Source of the DNA: Streptomyces triculaminicus
Lineage (GTDB): Bacteria; Actinomycetota; Actinomycetes; Streptomycetales; Streptomycetaceae
Reading direction: 5' to 3'
Assembly: GCF_017349075.1 (NCBI RefSeq)
Contig: NZ_JAFMOF010000004.1
Span: forward strand, 868,001-932,000
DNA: 64,000 bases
The position numbers and the translations under genes were made by a program. This document shows, piece after piece, positions 44,001 to 56,000 of the stretch; position 1 is the first letter of the stretch, and each line of letters begins with the position of its first letter. The notes under the pieces are model-generated. The model made no database searches. It was not told where the DNA came from and was given only the letters and a program-made list of their open reading frames with translations.

Positions 44001-47000
44001 GCCGCGGTCGGTCGGGAAGCCGCCGAGGGCGTCCGTACCGGAGTCGAGCAGCCGCCACAGGTCCTCCGGCGAGGCGACCCCGCCGGGGAAGCGGCAGCTC
44101 ATGCCGATGATGGCGATCGGCTCGTCGGCGCCGACGGCCGGCGGGCCCGCCGGAGCTGCCTCCGTGGCGTGCGTCGAGCTGGAGTCCTCGGCCAGCCGCC
44201 CGGCCAGGTGCGCGGCGAGCGCGGCGGCGGTCGGGTAGTCGAAGACGAGGCTCGCGGCCAGTCGCAGGCCGGTCGCGGCGGTCAGCCGGTCGCGGAGTTC
44301 GACGGCGGTCAGCGAGTCGAAGCCGAGGTCCTTGAAGGGGCGTTCGCCGTCCACGGCGCCGGGGTCGGTGTGCCGCAGCACGGCCATGGTCTCGGCCCGC
44401 ACGAGTGCGGACGTCTCGTGCAGCCGCTCGGCCGGGGAGAGCCCGGCGAGGCGGCGTTCGAACTCGGAGTCCGGCACCTGACCCGGGCCGTCCTGGGCGG
44501 CGGTGTGCGCGGCCGCTTCGGGGAGGGCCGAGAGGAAGGAGCTGGGCCGGGCGGAGGTGTAGGCAGGGGCGAAGCGGGTCCAGTCGACCCCGGCCACGGT
44601 GAGCGTGGTCTCGTCGCCGTCCAGGGCCCGGGCGAGCGCGGACACGGCCAGTTCGGGGCGCATGGGGAGCAGGCCGCGGCGGGTGAGGTAGTCCTCGGCC
44701 TCGGCGGTGTCGGCCAGCATGCCGGCCTCCGCCCAGGGACCCCAGGCCACGGAGGTGGCGGTGAGACCACGGGCGCGGCGGGCCTGTGCCAGCGCGTCGA
44801 GGGCGGCGTTGGCGGCGGCGTAGGCGGCCTGGCCAGCGCTCCCCCAGATGCCGGAGATGGAGGCGAACAGCACGAACGCGTCCAGCTCGGTGTCGGCCAG
44901 CAGCTCGTCCAGGTGTACGGCTCCGGCCGCCTTCGCCCGTACCACTTGCGCGAACTGCTCGGGCGTGGTGTGCGCGAGCGGCCGGGTGTCGACGAGACCG
45001 GCGGCGTGCACCACGGCGGTGACCGGGTGCTGCCGGAGCAGGGCGGCGAGCGCTTCGCGGTCGGACACGTCACAAGCCACTGCGAGGGCCTCGGTACCGG
45101 CCTCGGCCAGCTCCGCCACCAGGTCGGCGGCGCCCGGCGCAGCGGGGCCGCGGCGGCTGGTGAGCAGCAGTCGGCGCACGCCCTGTCCGGCGAGCCAGCG
45201 GGCCACGTGGCCGCCCAGCGCACCGGTGCCACCGGTGATGAGTACGGTGCCGTCGGCCCGCCAGACCGGCTGCGCGGCCTTCGTGCGGGCGGAGGCGCCT
45301 GGCACGGCGCGGCGCAGCCTGCGGCCGAAACTGCCGGAGCCGCGGATCGCGACCTGGTCCTCAATGGTGTCGGCGGCCAGCGCGGCCACGAACCTGGGAG
45401 CGGTGCGGTCGTCCAGCAGTGCGGGCAGGTCGATCAGTCCGCCCCAGCGCTGGGGGTACTCCAGCGCGGCGACCCGGCCGAGACCCCATACCTGGGCGCC
45501 TGCGGGGTGCGTCAGCCGGTCGGAGCAGCCGACGGACACCGCGCCCCGGGTGAGGCCCCGGACGGGGGCGTCGATCCCGGCGTCCTCCAGGGCCTGGAGG
45601 AGCACGAGCAGGTCGGCGGCGCCCAGGAGCGAAAGCACTCCGGTCGGCTCTGCTCCGGGCCGCTCGCCCACGATGCCGGCCAGTGCGTCCCGGCCGATGC
45701 CTTCCGGAACGGTCAGGACCTCGGTCCCGGCCCCGCCTTCGCGCAACGCGTCGACGACGTCCGCCGCATCGGCCCCTTCCGGGACCACCATCAGCCAGTG
45801 GCCGTCCACAGTTGCCCGGCCTTGGGCGGGCAGCGCCTGCCAGCCCACCCGGTAGCTCCAGCCGTCCACGGCCGCCTCGTCACGACGGCCGCGCCGCCAC
45901 GCGGACAGCGCGGGCAGCAGGGCGCCGAGTCCGTTGCCGGCCTCGTTCGCGTCGAGCCGCAGCTCCGCTGCGAGTGCCGTCAGGTCCTCGTTCTCGACCG
46001 CGGCCCAGAACCCTTCCTCGGATTCGTAGGCGCTGCTCTCCGCCCCTGCCGCCATGGAAGGTGTGGACGGGTCGAGCCAGTACCGCCGACGCTGGAACGG
46101 GTACGTCGGCAGATCGATCCTGCGTCCCTGCCAGTCCGCGAACACCGCCTTCCACTCCACCGGCACACCGCGCACGTGTGCCCCGCCGACCGCCTCGACG
46201 AGCGCACGCACCTCGTCGCGGTCGCCGCGCAGCACGGGAAGCGCCGCGGTGTCGACGCTCTGCCGGGCCATGGCGGAAAGGACGCCGTCCGGGCCGAGCT
46301 CGACGAGCGTGGTCACGCCCTGATCGGTCAGGTAGCGGACACCATCGGCGAAGCGGACGGCCTCGCGGACGTGACGCACCCAGTAACCCGGGGTCCGGAT
46401 CTCGTCCGCGTCGGCAAGCTTCCCGCTCACGTTGGAAACAATCGGAATACGCGGGGCATGGAAGACCAGCTCTCCCGCCACAGCAGCGAATTCGTCGAGC
46501 ATCGCGTCCATACGCGGCGAGTGGAAAGCATGCGAGACCGTCAGCCGCTTGACCCGACGACCCGCCTCACGCCACACAGCCTCCAGCTCCGCGACCGCAT
46601 CCGCGTCACCGGACACCACCACCGAGGTGGGCCCGTTGACCGCCGCAATGCTGATGCGGTTCTCGTACGGGACGAGGGCCTCGGCGATCTCGGACTCCTC
46701 GCCCTCGACGGCCAGCATCGCCCCACCAGCAGGCAACGCCTGCATCAGCCGACCCCGCGCCGCCACCAGCGTGCACGCATCATCCAACGACAACACACCC
46801 GCCACATGCGCGGCAGCCAACTCACCGATCGAATGCCCCAGCAGGAAATCAGGGGTGACACCCCACGACTCCATGAGCCGGAACAGCGCCACTTCCAGCG
46901 CAAAAAGCCCCGCCTGCGTGTAAACGGTCTGATCGATCCACTCCCCGTCACCGAAGAGCACATCACGCAACGGACGCTCCAACGAGCCATCCATCCGCGC

Positions 47001-50000
47001 ACACACCGCATCCAACGCATCCGCGAACACCGGGAACGCCTCATACAGCCCCCGGCCCATCCCGGCCCGCTGCGCCCCCTGCCCCGTGAACAAGAACGCC
47101 GTCTTCCCCGGGCTCGCGAGCCCACTCACCACACCGCCACCGGTACGCCCGGCCGCGACGTCCGCGAGGCCCCTGCGGAAGTCGTCGGCGTCCGAACCCA
47201 GCACCACCGCCCGGTGTTCGAGCGTGGCACGCGTGGTGGCCAGGGAGACCGCGACGTCGGCAAGCGGCCACTCCGGCACCCCGCTCAGCAGGGCCCTCAG
47301 GCGCTCCGCCTGCTGCCGCAGCGCGGCCTGCGACCGGCCCGAGAGCAGCCACGGCAGTACGGGGGCGGCCCGAACGACGTCCGTCCTCGGCGCGACCGGC
47401 TCGTCCGCCGGTGCCTCTTCCAGGATCGTGTGCACGTTGGTTCCGCTGATACCGAACGACGACACACCTGCCCGACGCGGCCGGCCACCGGCCTCCCAGG
47501 CTCGGTTCTCCGTAATCAGTTCGACCGCACCCGCCAACCAGTCCACGTGCGACGACGGCGCGTCCACATGCAGGGTCCTGGGCAGCACGTCGTTCCGCAT
47601 CGCCATGACCATCTTGATCACACCGGCAACCCCGGAAGCGGCCTGCGTGTGGCCGATGTTGGACTTCAGCGAGCCCAGCCACAGCGGCCGGTCCGCGTCC
47701 CGCTCCCGGCCGTACGTGGCGAGGAGAGCCTGAGCCTCGATCGGGTCACCGAGCCGGGTGCCCGTGCCGTGGCCCTCGACGGCGTCCACGTCGGCGGACG
47801 TCAGTCCGGCGCCGGTCAGGGCGGCACGGATGACGCGCTGCTGGGAGGGGCCGTTGGGGGCGGTCAGGCCGTTCGAGGCCCCGTCGGAGTTCATGGCCGA
47901 ACCCCGTACGACCGCGAGCACGTCGTGCCCCTTGCGGCGGGCCTCGGAGAGCGGTTCCACGAGCACCACGGCGACGCCCTCGGACCAGCCCGTACCGTCG
48001 GCGGCCTCGGCGAACGGCTTGCAGCGGCCGTCCGCCGCCAGCCCGTCCTGCTTGCTGAACTCGGTGTACGCGATCGGCGTCGTCAGCACGGCCACACCGC
48101 CCGCGAGCGCGGACGTGCACTCGCCGTTGCGCAGTGCCTGGACGGCGAGGTGCAGGGCGGCCAGCGACGACGAGCACGCCGTGTCCACGGTCACCGCGGG
48201 GCCTTCGAGCCCGAAGGCGTAGGCGACGCGGCCCGAGATGACACTGTTGGCGCTGCCGGTCAGGAGGTGGCCGTCCACCTCGTCGGAGTGCTGGGACCCG
48301 GTTCCGTAACCGGAGTTGGAGGCGCCGATGAACACGCCCATCTGCTCGCCGCGCACCGACCGGGGGTCGATGCCGCCGCGCTCGAACGTCTCCCACGCGG
48401 TCTCCAGGAGCACCCGCTGCTGCGGGTCCATGGCGAGAGCCTCGCGCGGGGAGATGCCGAAGAGTTCCGCGTCGAAGTCGGTGGCGTCGTGCAGGAAGCC
48501 GCCGGTCCGTGCGTACGAGAGATCCTCGCCGGCGAGATCCCAGCCGCGGTCCTCGGGGAAGTCGGAAATTCCGTCGGTGCCGGACACGACGAGCTCCCAC
48601 AGCTCCTCCGGGGAGGAGACGCCGCCGGGGAGCCGACAGCTCATGGCGACGATCGCGATCGGTTCGTCCACGGCTGCCGGGGCAAGGGGCGCCCGCGCGG
48701 CGGAGGTATGCTCCGCCTCCGCGGCCGGCGCCTCCAGCGCGGCCAGCAGTTCGGCCAGGTGGCCGGTCAGTGCCTCGATGCTCGGATGGTCGAAGACCAG
48801 CGTGGCGGGCAGGGGGAGGCCGGTGTCCGCGATCAGGCGGTTGCGCAGTTCGACTCCGGTGAGGGAATCGAAGCCAAGGTCCGCGAAGGACGTCGTGGTC
48901 TCGATGGCGCCGGGGTCCGGGTAACCGAGCACGCCGGCCACCTGGTCGCGTACGAGGTCGCGCAGGTGCCGGGACCGCTCGGCCGGCGAGATCAGGGAGA
49001 TCCGTCGGCGCAGCCGGTCGGCGGGCGAGTCGCCCGTACCGTCACCCTGTACGTGGTCCTCGCCCCCGGCGACGGCCGCCGGGATCTCGGCGAACAGCCT
49101 GCTGGGGCGTGCAGCGGTGAACACTTCGGCGAATCGCGCCCAGTCCACGTCGGCCACGGTCACGCAGGGGGACGACGCGTCGCGCCCGGAGGTCCCGTGC
49201 CCGGAGATCTCACGTCCGACTGCCTGGCCCAGTGCCACGACGGCGAGCTCCGGCGGCAGGGCCCGCAGCCCCCGGCGGCGCAGGTAGTCGGCGGCCTCGC
49301 CTCGGGCGGCCATGCCCGCGTCGGCCCACGGCCCCCAGGCGATGGCGGTCGCGGCCAGGCCGCGTGCCCTGCGGCTCTCCGCGAGGGCGTCGAGGGAGGC
49401 GTTGGCGGCGGCGTAGGCGGCCTGGCCTCCGCTGCCCCACACTCCGGCGATGGAGGAGAACAGCACGAAGGCGTCGAGGGGCAGGTCGGCCGTCAGCTCG
49501 TCGAGGACGAGGGCGGCACGCACCTTGCCGTGGAAGACCGTCTCCAGGCCTTCCGGCCGCAGCGCGTCGATCTCGTTGTCGTCCACGACGCCCGCGGCGT
49601 GGACGACGCCGGTCAGCGGGTACGTGTCCGGGATCGCCGCCAGGACGGCGGCCATGGCCTCGCGGTCGGCCGCGTCGCACGCGACGGCCACGGCCTCCGC
49701 GCCCAGCTCGGCCAGTTCCGCGATCAGTTCGGAGGTGCCCGGGGCGTCCGGGCCGCGCCGGCCGGTCAGTACGAGGCGCTGGGCACCCCGCTGGGCCAGC
49801 CAGCGGGCGACCTGCCCGCCGAGCGCACCCGTGCCGCCGGTGATCAGAACGGTGCCGTGCGGCTGCCACTCCTCGCGCCCGGCTCCGGCCCGGGTCCGCG
49901 GCACCGGCCGCAGCCGGCGCCCGAAGACGCCCGAGCCGCGCAGCGCGAGCTGGTCCTCGCCCGAGCCGCCCGCGAGCACCGCCGCCAGCCGGGCGGCGGC

Positions 50001-53000
50001 CCGGTCGTCCAGCACCTCGGGCAGGTCGACGAGACCGCCCCAGCGGCGCGGGTGCTCCAGCGCCGCCACCCTGCCCAGGCCCCACACCTGCGCCTGCTCC
50101 GGCCCGGGGGCCGGATCCGCGTGCCCGACGGACACCGCGCCGCGGGTCAGGCACCAGAGCGGGGCGTCGATGCCCGCGTCGCCGAGGGCCTGGAGAAGCA
50201 CGAGGGCCCGGCCGACGGGATCCGTACCGTCGACCGCGGGCACGGGAGCAGCGGTCGGAAGAGAGACGACACCGGTGAACGGGAGGTCCCTCTCAACCGC
50301 CTCGGCCAGCCGCTGCGCGAGAGCGGCGCGTTCGCCGTCCCCCGCGACGGTGACGGCCTCGGCGCCCGCGTCCCGCAGGACGCGTGCCACCGTTTCGTCG
50401 TCGGACGTCTCCGGGCCCGTCACGATCAGCCAACGTCCGCCGCCCACTGTGCCGGACACGTCGGTCAGGGGCCGCCACACGATCTCGTACGACCAGCTGT
50501 CGACGGTCGCCCGGTCCTGCCGCCCGCGCCGCCAGGCGGACAGGGCCGGCAGCACGGCGTCGAGCCCACTGCCCGCATCCACTCCCAGGGTGTCGGCCAC
50601 CGAACCCAGGTCCTCGGACTCCACCGCCGCCCAGAAGGTGGCCTCGGCGGCGTCGGCGGAGGTCGGCTGTGCTTCGTGGGCGGCACCCTCCAGCCAGTAG
50701 CGCCGACGCTGGAAGGCGTACGTGGGGAGGGCGACCTTGCGTGCGCCGTACGGGGTGAAGAACGCGTCCCAGTCGACGGGGGTGCCGTGCACGTGGACAC
50801 TCGCCAGCGCGGTGAAGAGCGTTTCGGTCTCGTCGCGGTCGCCGCGCAGGGCGGGAACGGCGACGAGGTCGGCGGTCTGCTGGGCCATGGCCGACAGCAC
50901 TCCGTCCGGGCCGAGCTCGACGAGCGTGGTCACGCCCTGCGCACTCAGGTACCGGATGCCGTCGGCGAAACGGACGGCCTCGCGGACGTGACGTACCCAG
51001 TAGTCCGGGGTGCGGATCTCGTCGGGGTCGGCAAGCTGCCCGCTCACGTTGGAGACGATCGGGATCCGCGGCGCGTGGAAGGTCAACTTACCGGCCACCG
51101 CAGCGAATTCGCCGAGCATGGCGTCCATGCGCGGTGAGTGGAAGGCGTGCGACACCGTCAGCCGCTTGACCCGCCGACCCGCCTCGCGCCACCCGGTCTC
51201 CAGCTCCGCGACGACATCCGCGTCTCCGGAGATGACCACGGAGGTGGGCCCGTTGATCGCGGCGATGCCGACACGATTCTCGTACGAGGCCAGAGCCTCC
51301 GCGATCTCGGGCTCCTCGCCCTCGACGGCCAGCATCGCCCCACCGGCAGGCAACGCCTGCATCAGCCGACCACGCGCCGCCACCAACGCGCACGCGTCGT
51401 CCAGCGACAACACCCCGGCAACGTGCGCGGCAGCCAGCTCACCGATCGAATGACCCAGCAGGAAGTCAGGGGTGACTCCCCACGACTCCATGAGCCGGAA
51501 CAGGGCCACTTCAAGGGCGAAGAGCCCCGCCTGCGCGTAAACCGTCTGATCGATCCACTCCCCGTCACCGAAGAGGACCTCCCGGACCGGCCGCTCCAAC
51601 CAGGAGTCCAACCGCTCCGCCACCGCGTCCAACGCCCCCGCGAAGACGGGGAACGCCGCGTACAACTCGCGACCCATCCCGGACCGCTGCGCCCCCTGGC
51701 CGGAGAACAGGAATCCCGTCTTGCTGTGGGTCGCCAGGCCCGTCACAGCGCCCTGACCGCCCTCGGCCAGCGCGGCCAGTGCCGCCAGCAGCTCCGCGCG
51801 GTCGGCCGCGACGATCGCGGCACGGTGTTCCAGCACCGTCCGGGTGGTGGCCAGCGACTCGGCGCCGTCGAGGAGGTTCAGGTCCTCGTGGTCCGCCACG
51901 AACGACCGCAGGCGACCGGCCTGGGCACGCAACGCAGCCTCGGACTTCGCGGAGAGCAACCACGGCAGGCGCGCCGGAGCGGGCTGCACGGGCGGCGCTG
52001 CCGGTGCGGATTCCTGCTGCCCGGGCTGCTCGATGATGACGTGGGCGTTGGTGCCACTGACGCCGAACGACGACACACCTGCCCGGCGCGGCCGGCCCTC
52101 CGCCTCCCACGGACGGTTCTCGATGAGGAGTTCCACGGCACCCGACGCCCAGTCGATGTGCGGGGAGGGCTGGTCGGCGTGCAGGGTCTGCGGCAGGACG
52201 CCGTGGCGCATGGCCATGACCATCTTGATGATGCCCGCGACACCGGCGGCGGACTGTGCGTGCCCGATGTTGGACTTGATCGAGCCGAGCCACAGCGGCC
52301 GGTCCGCGTCGCGGTCCTGCCCGTATACGGCAAGGAGCGCCTGGGCCTCGATCGGATCGCCCAGCGCCGTACCGGTGCCGTGCGCCTCGACCACGTCCAC
52401 CTCGGCGGGTAGCAGCCGGGCGTTGGCGAGGGCCTGGCGGATGACGCGCTGCTGGGACGGGCCGTTGGGGGCGGTCAGCCCGTTGGACGCGCCGTCCTGG
52501 TTGATCGCCGTACCCCGCACCACCGCGAGGACCTGGTGCCCGCGTCGCCGGGCGTCCGACAGCCGCTCCACCAACAGCATGCCCGCTCCTTCGGCCCAGC
52601 CGGTGCCGTCGGCGTCGGCCGAGAAGGACTTGCAGCGGCCGTTCGCCGCGACACCGTTCTGCCGGCTGAACTCGGTGAAGATACCCGGCGTCGCCATGAC
52701 CGTGGCACCACCGGCGAGAGCCATGTCGCACTCACCGGAGCGCAGCGCCTGCACAGCGAGGTGCAGGGCGACCAGGGAGGACGAGCACGCGGTGTCGACC
52801 GTCATCGCCGGGCCCTCCAGCCCGAAGGTGTACGCGATCCGGCCCGACGCCACGCTGGTCAGCGTGCCGGTGAGCAGGTGTCCCTCGACCTCGCCCCGAG
52901 CGTCGGCGGAGGCCGGTCCCACGCCGTAGTTCGAGGCGGCGGCGCCGATGAAGACGCCGGCCTGCTCGCCACGCATCGACAGCGGGGCGATGCCCGCCTG

Positions 53001-56000
53001 CTCCAGCGCCTCCCACGAGGCCTCCAGCAGCAGCCGCTGCTGCGGGTCCATCGCCAATGCCTCGCGCGGCGAGATCCCGAACAGCTCCGCGTCGAACTCG
53101 CCCACGTCGTAGAGGAATCCGCCCTGTCGGGTGGACGACGTGCCGGCCTGGCCGGTCTCCGTGTCGAAGAGTGCGGTGAGGTCCCAGCCGCGGTCGGTGG
53201 GGAAGTCCCCGACCGCGTCCGCGCCGGACTCCACGAGCCGCCACAGGTCCTCGGGGGACGTGACGCCTCCCGGGAACCGACAGCTCATGCCGACGATCAC
53301 CACCGGATCGTCGTCCAGCGGCACGGCGACCGCCGACCGCACCGCTGCGGCCGCGTCCGCTCCCACCAGTTCATCGCGCAGATACTCAGCGAGCGCGGCG
53401 GGGGTGGGGTGGTCGAAGACGAGGGTGGCGGGCAGCCGCAGGCCGGTGGCGGCATTGATGCGGTTGCGCAGCTCCACCGAGGTCAGCGAATCGAAGCCCA
53501 GCTCCTTGAACGCACGGCCCGGCTCGAGAGCGTCACCCGACGCATGGCCGAGCACGGCCGCGACCTCGCCGAGCACCAGGGCGATCAGCTGACGCTCCTG
53601 CTCTGCGGCCGAGAGGCCCGCCAGCCGCCCTGCGAGCGACGAACCGTCCGCCCCGGCCGCCGCCAGCACACGCCGCAGCGGTGTCCGGACCAGTCCCCGG
53701 AACAGTGCCGGCACCTCGGCGTACCCCTTCACCCCTGCCAGGTCAAGTCGCATCGGCACGAGGTGCGCGGAACCCACCCGGTGGGCGGCATCGAACAGCG
53801 CCATGCCCTGCTCGTCGGAAAGAGCCCCTCCGATGCGGGCGAGGTCGGTGGCGCTGAGGTGACCACTGATGTCGCTGGCACGGCCCCACAGGCCCCAGCC
53901 CAGCGACTGACCCGCCAGGCCGTGGGCCCGGCGGTGGTGGGCGAGGGCGTCGAGGACGGCGTTGGCGGCGGCGTAGTTGGCCTGACCGGCCGAACCGTAG
54001 CTCGCCGCGACCGATGAGTACAGCGTGAACATCGCCAGGTCGAGGTGAGCGGTGAGCTCGTGGAGCCCGAGGGCCGCGTCGGCCTTCGGCGCGAACACGG
54101 CGCCGACCCGGTCGGGCGTCATCGACGCGAAGACGCCGTCGTCGACTACACCGGCGGTGTGCACGACACCGGTCAACGGATACTCGGCCGGAATGCCGTC
54201 GAGCACAGCCGCCAGGGCGTCACGGTCCGAGACGTCACACGCCACCGCGACCGCCTCAGCCCCCAACTCCCGCAGCTCGGCGAGGAGGCCGGAAGCCCCC
54301 GGGGCATCCGCGCCCCGGCGGCTGGTCAGCACCAGATGGCGCACCCCGTACTCGGACACCAAATGCCGGGCCAGCAGACCACCCAGCGCACCCGTACCGC
54401 CCGTGATCAGAACCGTGCCATCACGGTCGAGAGGACGGGGGAAGGTGAGGACGTTCTTGCCGACGTGTCCGCCCCGGCTCATCAACCGGAACGCGGACAC
54501 CGCCTCCCGCACATCCCACGCCCGAACCGGCAGCAGCGACAACTCACCCCGCTCGAACAAACCAACAATGATGGTGAGGATCTCACCCAACCGGTCCAGA
54601 CCCGCATCGAAGAGATCAAACGCCCTATACGTGACCCCGTTCACAAAAGAGCCGGCATCACGAAGATCGGCCTTGCCCATCTCCACGAACCGACCACCCT
54701 CACCCAACAACCGGGCACTCGCGTCGATGTACTCCCCCGCCAAAGCATTGAGAACGACATCAACACCACCCGGAGCCGCCTCACGGAAGGCGTCCTCGAA
54801 CGACAGATCACGCGAGGAAGCGATCCGCTCACGCGGGACCCCAAGACCCTCCACGACCGGCCACTTCGACACACTCGCCGTCGCAAACACCTCAGCACCA
54901 AGATGACGCGCGACCTGCACGGCAGCCATACCCACACCACCAGCAGCCGCGTGCACCAGCACCGACTCACCCGAGCGCAGACCACCCAGATCCACCAGCC
55001 CGTAGTACGCCGTCAAAAACGCCATCGGCACCGACGCAGCCTGCGCAAACGACCACCCCACCGGCACCCGCGCCACCAAACGCCGGTCGACCACCACCAC
55101 CGGGCCAAAACCACCGTCAAAGAGACCGAAGACCCGGTCCCCGACCGCCAATCCCTCGACACCGGGACCGACCTCGAGGACCACACCCGCACCCTCAGAA
55201 CCCATCAACGCAGTGGCATCCGGATACGAGCCAAGCGCAATCAGCACGTCACGGAAGTTCACTCCCGTCACACGCACACCGACCCGCACCTCACCAGGCG
55301 CCAGCGCAGAAAGCGTCACCGCAACCGGCGCAACATCCTCCAAAGCACCCCGGCCAGAACCCTCCAAACGCCACTGCTGCTCGCTGTCCGGAAGAGCCAG
55401 CACCGAAAGCGAGGACGCCCTCGCCAAACGCGGCGCCCACAACACACCATCACGCAACGCAAGCTGGGGCTCATCGACACTCAACACAGCAGCCAGCTGC
55501 TCCGCCGAAGGCTCCGCACCGTCAACGTCCACCAGCACCAGACGCCCCGGATGCTCCGACTGCGCCGAACGCACCAAACCCCACACACCAGCAGCAGCCA
55601 GATCCGTCACCGCACGGCCATCACCCACATCCACCGCACCACGCGACAACAACACCAACCGCGAACCCTCAAAACACTCCTGACCCAACCACCACTGAAC
55701 AACCCCAAGAACACCACCCACACACTCACCAAACCCGCCAGACGACGACAACGACGGCAACCACACCGCCACATCCCCACCCGGCACACCCACCAACTCA
55801 CCCAGCGCGCACAGCCCAACAGTCCCAGCAAAATCAGCGCTCTCGGGCACCACAACCCGAGCCCACTCCACCCCATACAACCCATCGACGTCCGCCTTCG
55901 CAGCCAGCTGCTGCGCCGACACCGACCGCAGCGTGAGCGAGTCCACTCGCGCGACCGGCGTGCCCGTGCCGTCGGCCAGCAGCAGCGAGAAGCCGTCCTG

